This document shows, one piece after another, positions 35,572 to 43,681 of a DNA stretch of 64,000 nucleotides; within the stretch, counting starts at the first letter, position 1; every line of letters begins with the position of its first letter. Under the pieces are notes generated by a model. It searched no databases and had not been told where the DNA came from. It saw nothing but the letters and a program-made list of their open reading frames with translations. The stretch lies in contig JAMCYS010000086.1 of NCBI GenBank assembly GCA_023473795.1, forward strand, positions 62,001 to 126,000, written 5' to 3'. The position numbers and the translations under genes were made by a program. This stretch comes from Chloroflexota bacterium (GTDB taxonomy: Bacteria; Chloroflexota; UBA6077; FW602-bin22; JAMCYS01).

Positions 35572-38064
35572 ATGGGCGGAAGCGAACTGATCCAACATCA
35601 AGCGGTGGCCAGTGAACGTCCTAGGCCCACGTCCCGCCGGCGATTCAATCTGGCCCAGGCCGCGTGGTTGGGCGCGCTGGCGCTTGGCGCCTATCTGCGC
35701 TTCGCCTACATCGAGCTGAGCGAGTTTGGCGTCGACCAGGAGACCGCCCTGCACTACGCCCGCACCGTGCGCCGGGGTTGGGAGTTTCCTCTCGTCGGCA
35801 TGGCCTCCAGCGTGGGCCCGGTGTTCGGCCCCGGCGAATACTACCTGATGGCCCTGCCCCAATTCATCAGCGATAGCCCCGAGCTCTCCATAGTCTACGT
35901 TGGCCTACTGGGGCTCTTCGCCGGGGCTCTGTTCTCGTACCTGGTCTGGCGCCACCTGGGGCGGTTCGAGGGCGTGGTGACCATGGCACTGTTTGCCACG
36001 GGGCCCTGGGCGGTGTATCTCACCCGCAAGATCTGGACGCCGGACACGCTGCCGCTGTTCAGCGCCTTGGCTTTCGCCTGTCTGATCGCCGGCCTGGTGC
36101 GGAAGCGCTGGTGGGGCGTCCCCCTGGCTGCCTTCTGCATCGGCTACGCGGTGCAGGTGCACCACTCCGCCGTTGGCCTGCTGCCCGGTTTCCTATTGGT
36201 GGTGCTGCTGTTCATTCGTCGCCAGCGCCTGTGGCAGACCGCGCTCTCACTTCTCACATTAGCTCTACCGTCGTCTCTCTACGCTTGGCACGCCTGGCAG
36301 GATGGCCCGACCGAACTGATAAGGCTGCTGAACCTCTACGGTAAACCGCCTGACTACGACTTGCGATCTGTCGACCTCGCCCTCAGCCTGCTCTCGGGCG
36401 CCCACTACGTGGACGGTCTCGACGTCTCTTTCCCGCCAGGCGTGGTCGTACCGCAGCTGCCTGGTGTGGTGCTGTTGCTGGGCTTGGCCAGCTGCCTAGG
36501 CCTGGTGGTCGTCGCCTACGACCTCTGGCGAACGCGGTCGCGTGGCCAACTTACCGCCGCCAACGTGGTGCGCGTTATCGCTCTGGTCTGGGTCTTAGTG
36601 CCGCTGGCACTGACCGTTCGGCACTCCTTCGAGCTCTACCTGCGCTACGAGCTGTTCCTCTTGCCGATCGCCTTTCTCTTCCCCGCCGCCGGCCTTACCG
36701 CCCTGGCGCGAATCGCGGCCTGGCTCGGTCGACGATTCTCGTCCCAATCAGTGTCGCCTCAATCCCGATGGGCACTGGCCCTATCGGCAGCCGTGATTCT
36801 CTACGTCGCACTGAGCGGCGCGGTACGCGTCGAGGCAGTCTACCGATCCTACGCCCTGGCCACATTCCCGGTGCTCGGCGGCCCGTACGAATCGACTTCC
36901 CTGCCACTCCTCGGAGAAACGCGCCAGGCGTTCGACCATTTGCAGACCATCGCGGCCCCAGACCGCGACGCGGTCGTGGTCGGCCAGCAGTTTATCACCC
37001 AGCGCGGACCCGTCGAATATCTGAATGACAACCGCTACCGCCTGCGCTTGAGCGATACCGACGAGAGCTTCTTGCTCCCCAACGGCAAGTCCAGACTGCT
37101 ATTCCTGTCCGGCAGCCAATCCGTGGGCAAGCTGGTGGAGATGTTCGGCGGTAAGCAACGCACCGACCTTGAGTTCGGGTGGCCACCGCGCGACGAGAGA
37201 GTGAACGTCTACGATTTGGAGGCACGCAGTCTACCGACAGGCTTCACGACGGTCAAGCCTGGCCAGATCCTGGCCAACGGCCTTGAACTGCTGGCCTATG
37301 GCGCCAATACCACAGATGAGCGCAACGCCGATCTAGTGTCGGTCTGGCGGGTATCTGACGCCGACTTGGCGCTGCGGCCCTACTACTTCTACAACGCGTT
37401 TGTTCACGTTTTCGAGTACCGGGGTCAGCAGGTGGATGTCGGCGGGGAAGCGGAGCTGCCGATGACCGCTCAGTGGCGGACCGGCGACTATGTAGTCGTA
37501 CCGTTCCATCTAACCACGCGAGACCCCCTTGCCCGGGCGCTGTATCGGATCGAAGCCGGCGTCTACGTGCGCAACCCGCCCCGCGCTCCCCTGCCGACTC
37601 TGGCGGGCTCGCTACCCGTGGCCTCGCTGGGCCTCGTTCGCCTTGGCCCCAGCATCCAACCGCTTGCCAACGCGGGCCAGACGGCGGAGTTCGGCAATAG
37701 CCTGCGGCTGGCAGCTAGCTCCGTGTCGCGTGCAGGCAACCTAGTGGAAGCGAGTCTGGTCTGGCAGGCGAAAGCGGCGGTGTCCCAAGACTACACCGTC
37801 TTCGTGCACGTTTACGACCAAGCCGGCCAGCTGGCGGCACAGAGCGACGGCTGGCCGGCAAACGGCAATTACCCCACGTCCGGCTGGCAACCGGGGGAAT
37901 ACGTGGCCGATAAACGGACTGTCAACCTGCCTCCCAATCTCCCGCCTGGGACCTACACGGTCAAGGTTGGTCTCTACGACGCCAAGACGATGGAGCGTTT
38001 GGCGCCGGCACCCGATCACGGCGACCGTGCCGTGGTGATTGGCACCTTCCAGAGCGCCAGATAG
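35572..38064 (+). CDS. GT39-like membrane glycosyltransferase-family protein, copy A
   Basis: 830 residues. About twelve membrane helices (residues 25-430) resemble the PMT/ArnT (GT39, GT-C fold) family, which moves sugars from lipid-phosphate donors. The first extracytoplasmic loop has FGVDQETALHYARTV, the place of the catalytic acidic residue. After the membrane part come two beta-rich modules of about 120 residues. The last has a clear signature: DYTVFVHVYDxxGQLAAQ, GNYPTSGWQPGEYV and LPPGTYTVKVGLYDAKTMERL. ATG 35572 has GAGAAGG ahead. It is the first of four tandem paralogues; the acceptor could be envelope glycans or proteins. The function of the beta modules is not known. Confidence 0.75.
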   Translation: MGGSELIQHQAVASERPRPTSRRRFNLAQAAWLGALALGAYLRFAYIELSEFGVDQETALHYARTVRRGWEFPLVGMASSVGPVFGPGEYYLMALPQFISDSPELSIVYVGLLGLFAGALFSYLVWRHLGRFEGVVTMALFATGPWAVYLTRKIWTPDTLPLFSALAFACLIAGLVRKRWWGVPLAAFCIGYAVQVHHSAVGLLPGFLLVVLLFIRRQRLWQTALSLLTLALPSSLYAWHAWQDGPTELIRLLNLYGKPPDYDLRSVDLALSLLSGAHYVDGLDVSFPPGVVVPQLPGVVLLLGLASCLGLVVVAYDLWRTRSRGQLTAANVVRVIALVWVLVPLALTVRHSFELYLRYELFLLPIAFLFPAAGLTALARIAAWLGRRFSSQSVSPQSRWALALSAAVILYVALSGAVRVEAVYRSYALATFPVLGGPYESTSLPLLGETRQAFDHLQTIAAPDRDAVVVGQQFITQRGPVEYLNDNRYRLRLSDTDESFLLPNGKSRLLFLSGSQSVGKLVEMFGGKQRTDLEFGWPPRDERVNVYDLEARSLPTGFTTVKPGQILANGLELLAYGANTTDERNADLVSVWRVSDADLALRPYYFYNAFVHVFEYRGQQVDVGGEAELPMTAQWRTGDYVVVPFHLTTRDPLARALYRIEAGVYVRNPPRAPLPTLAGSLPVASLGLVRLGPSIQPLANAGQTAEFGNSLRLAASSVSRAGNLVEASLVWQAKAAVSQDYTVFVHVYDQAGQLAAQSDGWPANGNYPTSGWQPGEYVADKRTVNLPPNLPPGTYTVKVGLYDAKTMERLAPAPDHGDRAVVIGTFQSAR

Positions 38065-38117
38065 GCTGATCGACAAGTCTAGGCGTCTTCCGCCTGGTCT
38101 ACGGCTGTCGCCACCAT

Positions 38118-38146
38118 TTGCACACCACCGCTCGTTTGGGTATACT
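38118..38146 (+). promoter_or_regulatory. Sigma-70 promoter of the DUF2892-like gene
   Basis: TTGCAC (38118-38123), a 17-base spacer and TATACT (38141-38146), about 40 bases before the GTG at 38188. Confidence 0.5.
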
Positions 38147-38187
38147 AAAAGCCAGCGTAACCAACAGCTAATTTGCGAGGTGGCAAA

Positions 38188-38403
38188 GTGGCAAGCACAA
38201 TTAGATTCCTGAACAGCTGGGTCGGTCGAGCCGCGCGCGTGGTCCTTGGCCTGGCACTGATCTACTGGGGCTGGTTCCTCAACGGTTCCTCTACCCTCGG
38301 CATTGTGGTGGCAGTGGTCGGTCTGGTGCCGATTGCCATGGCTCTCTGGGGGCGCTGCCTTCTGCAGTTCCTGCCCGGCGGCCGCAAAGCAGGGGAGGCA
38401 TAG
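38188..38403 (+). CDS. Small DUF2892-like (YgaP membrane-domain) protein
   Basis: 71 residues with an amphipathic N-terminus (IRFLNSWVGRAARVVLGLALI) and two membrane helices, ending WGRCLLQFLPGG. This matches the small DUF2892 inner-membrane family, related to the C-terminal domain of rhodanese YgaP. GTG 38188 is preceded by GAGGT at a good distance; an earlier in-frame TTG (38173) lacks one. It has its own promoter and terminator and simply sits between GT39-like copies A and B. The single Cys in GRCLL is typical of the family. Function unknown. Confidence 0.75.
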   Translation: MASTIRFLNSWVGRAARVVLGLALIYWGWFLNGSSTLGIVVAVVGLVPIAMALWGRCLLQFLPGGRKAGEA

Positions 38404-38451
38404 CCAGCAACCCCTGCCGGTAATAGCGTTCTCCCCCGGAAAGCCACAACC

Positions 38452-38480
38452 CGAGCCCTCTCCGCAAACGAGAGGGCTCG
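38452..38480 (+). terminator. Terminator after the DUF2892-like gene
   Basis: The 11-bp stem CGAGCCCTCTC / GAGAGGGCTCG (38452-38462 with 38470-38480) has a 7-base loop, followed by TCCCGTTCT. The poor T-run makes it moderate. Confidence 0.6.
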
Positions 38481-38561
38481 TCCCGTTCTGGCGCCCTTCC
38501 TTGCCGAAGTGCTCATTCACTCCAACCATCCCTTCCCGCAACCGCCGGGCAAGAGGTTCGT

Positions 38562-38590
38562 TTGACAGGCTAGGACAGCTAGGTTAGACT
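38562..38590 (+). promoter_or_regulatory. Sigma-70 promoter of GT39-like copy B
   Basis: TTGACA (38562-38567), a 17-base spacer and TAGACT (38585-38590). The start is near 38597, which supports the TTG start at 38624. Confidence 0.65.
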
Positions 38591-38623
38591 AGCCAGCCGA
38601 GTCCGCCCCGGGGAGGTTGTCGC

Positions 38624-41068
38624 TTGCAGCTGAAGGCAGTCAGCCCTGCGACGACGTCAGCCCACACTCATGGCTTGGCGGCGACGACCTGGCTGGTTCT
38701 TCTGGCGCTGGGTGGATATCTTCGCTGGTCCTACCCACAGCTGACGCTCTTTGGCCTCGACCAACAGACAGTTGTCCACATGGGGCAGGCCATAAGGCTG
38801 GGCTGGGAGCGCCCTCTGGTTGGCGTCACCTCGGCCCTGGGCGCCGTACAGGGCGCCGTCGAATACTACTTAATGACCGTGCCCCAGTTCTTCAGCGACG
38901 CCCCTGAATTCTCGGCCGCCTACGTCGGTCTCCTCGGGCTGCTGGCTGGGGCCATCTTCTCGGCAGCCGTCTGGCGGGTCTTCGGCAAGGGTCTGGCGCT
39001 AGGCGCCTGGGCCCTCTTTGTCACGGGACCCTGGGCGGTGCACTACACCCGCACGATCTGGACTCCGGACACGGCTCCGCTCTTCACGGCGCTGGCCTAT
39101 GCTCTCCTCGTCGCCTCGCTTGCCTATCGCGTGCGCTGGGCCCTGCCGCTCGCCGCCCTGGCCCTGGGCATCGTCGTTCAGATTCACCAGGCTGGCGCAA
39201 TGCTCCTACCCGGCGCCGCTCTCTGTCTGCTTCTCTGCATACGGAGAGTGCGCCCGCTCGAACTGATCGTGGGATTGCTCCTCTTCGCCGCCACCTTCGC
39301 CCCCTGGTTGCTGGGCAACCTGCAGAGGGAGTCGGGCGATCTGCAGCGGCTGCTGAGCGCAGGCAACGCCGAGGCGCAGGTTGACCTACTGGCACCGACG
39401 CTTCTACAGAACTTGGCAGCGGGGGCCGGCTACCCGCTGGCGGGTGGCGCGTTGATCCCCGGCGGGCAGGCCCCACTTGCGTGGCCAGGGTTGACGGAAT
39501 TGTTGGTAGGCGCCTTCTGGCTTGGCGTCGTTCTAGCCGTCTGGCGGGTGGCCAGGGACTGCTGGCGGCGAAGGCTGGAGCCGAGCACCGTGGCCCTGGC
39601 CCTTGCCCTGGGACTGGCAGTGCTACCGGCGGCCATCGACTTGAGGCATTCCGTTTCCTTGTACTTCCGTTACTTCGTCTGCACCTTCCCCGTGCTCTTC
39701 CTCTTCCCGGCGCTGGCTTTCGCCGCCATACCAGGTTGGCTTGCCCGGCTGAGCCCGAGCCGAGGGCGGGTTGCCGGCGAGTGGGCGATGACAGCGCTCC
39801 TGGCGCTGGCGGCGGTGGGAGGCGCCTGGCGGGTAGAGGCTGTGAACCAGGCATTCTTGACCGCCGGGGCGGTCCCAGCGGCGGGACAGAGCGACATGTT
39901 CCCCCTGCCATTCATTAAGGACTCCCGCGTGGCCATGCAGAGGCTCGAGCAGATCGTCTCCGCGGACTACGACACGATAGTCACCGGCTCGGTAGCCCGG
40001 GGGCCGCTTGAGTATCTCGCCGCCAACCGCTACCGCCTGCGCTATATCGACCAGCCGACGATGCTCGTGCTGCCGGTTGAGCGCTCCCGCATGGTGTTTC
40101 TGCCCGATTCCTACTGGGCGGCTGATCTGGCGCTCGCGCTCGGCGGGGTGGAGAACAAGAACGTGGCCCTGCTCTGGCCGCCTTCCGAATTGAAGACTCG
40201 GCTGGTCGACGTCGACCCCGCCCGCGTCGCCATCTCCGATCGCTTCACCAAAGTAGCGCCGGGACAGGTGCTGCCCAACGGGCTGGAACTGCTGGCCTAT
40301 GCCGTGGAGAACAGCACCGCTCGTGGCTGTGACTTGCTGACCGTCTGGCGAGTCGCCAACGCGGAGTGGGCCCACCGCTTCTGGCTCTACAACTCCTTCA
40401 CCCACGCCGCCACGTTGACCGGCCAGCAGGTCGACATCTGGGGCGAGGTCGAGCTGTCCACGTCTTCCAACTGGAAGCAGGGCGACCTTCTGGTCGTACC
40501 CACCAAGGTCGTGGCCCAAAAGGACCTGGCGAGGGGCGGCTACAAGCTCCAGATGGGCGTTTATGTGCGCTTCCCGGCCCGGCAGACGATACCCGTAGAT
40601 CCCGGCGCCACGGAAGTCGTCAGCATCGAACCGGCTCGGCTAGGTCAGCCGACGGTTGCCGAAACGACCAAACCCGTGGCGACCTTCGAGCAGGGCATTT
40701 CCTTGCAGAAGGGCGCCGCCAAGCTGAGCCAGGACGGCAAAAGGGTTGACATCAACTTCGGCTGGCGGAGTGAAGACGGATTGCAGCGCGACTATACCGT
40801 CTTCGCCCACGTCTACGACGCGCAAGGCAAGTTGGTTGCCCAGGCCGACAGCTTCCCGGTAGCCGGCAACTACCCGACGTCCTTGTGGCCGGCCGGCGAG
40901 TACGTGAGCGATGACCGAACGGTCGAACTACAGTCTGCCTTGGCGCCCGGCGACTACACCATCAAGGTTGGGCTTTACGACGCCAAGACCATGCAGCGCC
41001 TTAAACCGGCGCCCGCAACGAGTGACCTGGCGGTGGCGGTCGCCACAATACGGGTGCCAGCAAAATGA
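38624..41068 (+). CDS. GT39-like membrane glycosyltransferase-family protein, copy B
   Basis: 814 residues, the same plan as copy A: roughly twelve membrane helices, then two beta modules. The last module reads DYTVFAHVYDAQGKLVAQ, GNYPTSLWPAGEYV and PGDYTIKVGLYDAKTMQRL, nearly identical in pattern to A. The first-loop motif is FGLDQQTVVHMGQAI, with Gln where A has Glu. I accept TTG 38624 as start: GGGAGG lies seven bases before it and the promoter ends just upstream. Copies A and B are the closest pair of the array. Likely envelope glycosylation; the donor and acceptor are unknown. Confidence 0.75.
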   Translation: MQLKAVSPATTSAHTHGLAATTWLVLLALGGYLRWSYPQLTLFGLDQQTVVHMGQAIRLGWERPLVGVTSALGAVQGAVEYYLMTVPQFFSDAPEFSAAYVGLLGLLAGAIFSAAVWRVFGKGLALGAWALFVTGPWAVHYTRTIWTPDTAPLFTALAYALLVASLAYRVRWALPLAALALGIVVQIHQAGAMLLPGAALCLLLCIRRVRPLELIVGLLLFAATFAPWLLGNLQRESGDLQRLLSAGNAEAQVDLLAPTLLQNLAAGAGYPLAGGALIPGGQAPLAWPGLTELLVGAFWLGVVLAVWRVARDCWRRRLEPSTVALALALGLAVLPAAIDLRHSVSLYFRYFVCTFPVLFLFPALAFAAIPGWLARLSPSRGRVAGEWAMTALLALAAVGGAWRVEAVNQAFLTAGAVPAAGQSDMFPLPFIKDSRVAMQRLEQIVSADYDTIVTGSVARGPLEYLAANRYRLRYIDQPTMLVLPVERSRMVFLPDSYWAADLALALGGVENKNVALLWPPSELKTRLVDVDPARVAISDRFTKVAPGQVLPNGLELLAYAVENSTARGCDLLTVWRVANAEWAHRFWLYNSFTHAATLTGQQVDIWGEVELSTSSNWKQGDLLVVPTKVVAQKDLARGGYKLQMGVYVRFPARQTIPVDPGATEVVSIEPARLGQPTVAETTKPVATFEQGISLQKGAAKLSQDGKRVDINFGWRSEDGLQRDYTVFAHVYDAQGKLVAQADSFPVAGNYPTSLWPAGEYVSDDRTVELQSALAPGDYTIKVGLYDAKTMQRLKPAPATSDLAVAVATIRVPAK

Positions 41069-41140
41069 TTTGGCAGCCCCCAGGCCTGGCTTCGTTGCCA
41101 ACGATCGTCAGGAAGACTTACCAGCGGGCGAGGACAGACA

Positions 41141-43681
41141 ATGCAGGCTAGCTTCACGGCTGATCGACCTACCGCTCGCCCTTCGCTCGGCGCACGCTGG
41201 CGGACCGCCATTACTTACTCCGCGCTGTTGGCGATCCTTGCGCTCGCTCTTTGGCTGCGCTGGGATCGGCTGGACTATATGGAATTCACCCAAGACCAAG
41301 CCTGGCCAATATCGCGTGCCTACGAATGGGTTGCCAACGGCAATTTCCCCCTCCACGGCTACGTCACATCGGTTGGCGGCATGAACGGGCCGATCGAGGC
41401 CTGGCTTCTCGCGTTGCCCATAGCGCTGTCCCACGACCCCCGCATGGCTACAGCTTTCGTGGGTCTTCTGCAGGTGCTGGCCATTGCTGGCACCTTCTTC
41501 CTAGGGCGACGCTATTTCGGCACGACCGCCGGTCTGGTAGCTGCCCTCGCTTTCGCCGTCAACCCCTGGGCACTCGAGTATTCCCGCAAGATCTGGACGC
41601 CTGATATTCTGCCGCTTCTCTCGGTCCTCTTCTTCACGGCCGTCTTCGCCGCCGTCGTGCGGAACAAGCAATGGCACTACTCTCTGGCCATCCTCTGGTT
41701 CGTGGTGCTCTTCTTAGGCCATCCTTCAACGGTCGTGTATGCCCCGATTCTTCTCCTCGCGATGATAGTGGGTTGGCGTAGGTTCGGGCCCAGGCCGCTC
41801 CTGCTTGGCACAGCCCTAGGGCTGCTCACTGCCGCGCCATATCTCTACTCCGATTCGCTGTGGGGCTTCGGCAGCCTGCAAGCCTACTTGAAAGTCGGGC
41901 CGAATTCGTCGTCGTTTGATCTCGAATCATTGAAATACATTCTGACAATGGCCACGGCCCGTTACTTCCCCATCATGATGGGCTTCGGACTGCGGGGCGA
42001 TTGGGTGCTGCCCGACTTAGCTATACAGAACGACATCACTCTGTGGCTGATGCTGACCGGGCTCGGAATCTGCGTTTGCCAGGTAGCGATCCACCTCTGG
42101 CATAAGCGAAAGTTCGATGATGCCGCCAAGAAGTACGGCTTGATCTTGCTTTGGTTCGTGGTGCCACTGGGAGTCTCCCTGCGCCATGCGAACGAGTTCT
42201 ACCCGCACTACTTCATCGCGATCTACCCGCTGCAGTTCATTCTGATTGGTATCACCCTGGCAGTGCCGGGGCAGATTCTGAATCGGGTTGGTCGGCCCAC
42301 GTGGCAGTATCTGCAATGGGCCGGCGCTGGCCTGCTGGGGTTACTGGTAATGTATCTGTCGTTCTCCAACGTGATCTTCTTCCGGACCTATCTCGACTAC
42401 ATTGTCAGTAACGGGCCCCAGGGGCCATATGGCACACCGTTGCTGTACAGCCGGCGGGCCATGGATACCGCTGTCGACTTGAGCCAGCGCTTTGGCGGAG
42501 AAAGAGTGTACGTCTACTCTTACCTCCAGCGTCAGGCCCTGGAATACCTAGCTTGGGACCGGCTGGACCTGAGGTTCGTCGAGCCGCCTGATGCCATGCT
42601 CGTGCCCAACTCCCCCGCTGCCGGCGCGTTGTTCATCCTAGCCTCGGACGAGCTCGGGGGAAGAGATTACCACCTGCTAGACAGCAACAGCCCTATGGTC
42701 TCGCGCCTATTGACAATGGGTTGCCGGGAGGTAGAGGGTGCCGCCGTCCGGGGCCCTGACGGCCACGACTACTACCGGTTCTTTCAGATGCCAGCGGGCG
42801 GCGCCGCGGCCGTGCTGGACAAATTCACTCACCTGAAGGATGGGCCGTCTCTCGCCAACGGCCTGCGCTTGGACGCGTACTCTCTCTCCCCTGCGGCACC
42901 GCCAGGGGAGAGCGCCACTGTCGCTCTAGCCTGGAGTCAATTGGAGACAGTCAAGAGCGACGAGACGCAGTACGTGAACCTGTTCTCCCATCTGGTCGAT
43001 TCGCAGGGGACGGAGATTGCCAGCAGCGACACCGAACTCTTCGAGTACTCGCGCCTACAACCTGACGAGGTTCTGCTCTCCTTCCATCAGGTTGGAGTGC
43101 CGCCCACGGCTGGGCCCGCGCTCGCCTGGTTTGACGTCGGCGCCTACAATCGACTGAATCGCAAGGAGCTTTCTTGGCTGGATGGCCAAGGCAAACCGCG
43201 CAAGGAGCCGGTCAAGATCGGCCCGATCAAGATCGCGCCGCCGCGCCTGGCCTCCCAGCCGGCCAATACGGCCGGCTTCAAGTTTGGCGACAGCCTGCGG
43301 TTGCTGGGCTTCGATGTTCTTCCCCAGCAGGCGACCGCCGGGCAGGAGATGGCGGTGACCCTGCGCTGGCGCGCCCTCGCCCGACTGGCGACAGATTACG
43401 CGGTCTCGGTGCAGATGCTCGACTCCTCCGGCAAGCTGCTAGCCCAGCATGACTCTCCACCCGTGGGCGGCAACTACCCCACGTCGTACTGGACCGAGAA
43501 CGAGGAAATCGTCGACTCGCACCCGATCGTGGTGCCGCCAACCGCGGCCCCAGGCCCCTACCGCATGATCATCGTGGTCTATGCCTCGGACAGCAAGCAA
43601 CGGCTGACTGCCGTTGGCGACGACGGCGCTGCCGCCGATCACGCAACCTTGGGTGAGATTACCGTGGTCAAGGTGCCGTGA
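41141..43681 (+). CDS. GT39-like membrane glycosyltransferase-family protein, copy C
   Basis: 846 residues: membrane part (about 25-420) and two beta modules. The first-loop motif is MEFTQDQAWPISRAYEW. The helices include NPWALEYSRKIWTPDILPLLS, which also appears in A and B in the form TRKIWTPDT or TRTIWTPDT and is a family hallmark. The final module is more divergent (DYAVSVQMLDSSGKLLAQ, GNYPTSYWTENEEIV). GCGAGGA precedes the ATG. The stop overlaps the start of copy D by 4 bases (GTGA), so C and D are translationally coupled. It resembles the broken copy at 49996-51461 in its middle region. Confidence 0.75.
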   Translation: MQASFTADRPTARPSLGARWRTAITYSALLAILALALWLRWDRLDYMEFTQDQAWPISRAYEWVANGNFPLHGYVTSVGGMNGPIEAWLLALPIALSHDPRMATAFVGLLQVLAIAGTFFLGRRYFGTTAGLVAALAFAVNPWALEYSRKIWTPDILPLLSVLFFTAVFAAVVRNKQWHYSLAILWFVVLFLGHPSTVVYAPILLLAMIVGWRRFGPRPLLLGTALGLLTAAPYLYSDSLWGFGSLQAYLKVGPNSSSFDLESLKYILTMATARYFPIMMGFGLRGDWVLPDLAIQNDITLWLMLTGLGICVCQVAIHLWHKRKFDDAAKKYGLILLWFVVPLGVSLRHANEFYPHYFIAIYPLQFILIGITLAVPGQILNRVGRPTWQYLQWAGAGLLGLLVMYLSFSNVIFFRTYLDYIVSNGPQGPYGTPLLYSRRAMDTAVDLSQRFGGERVYVYSYLQRQALEYLAWDRLDLRFVEPPDAMLVPNSPAAGALFILASDELGGRDYHLLDSNSPMVSRLLTMGCREVEGAAVRGPDGHDYYRFFQMPAGGAAAVLDKFTHLKDGPSLANGLRLDAYSLSPAAPPGESATVALAWSQLETVKSDETQYVNLFSHLVDSQGTEIASSDTELFEYSRLQPDEVLLSFHQVGVPPTAGPALAWFDVGAYNRLNRKELSWLDGQGKPRKEPVKIGPIKIAPPRLASQPANTAGFKFGDSLRLLGFDVLPQQATAGQEMAVTLRWRALARLATDYAVSVQMLDSSGKLLAQHDSPPVGGNYPTSYWTENEEIVDSHPIVVPPTAAPGPYRMIIVVYASDSKQRLTAVGDDGAAADHATLGEITVVKVP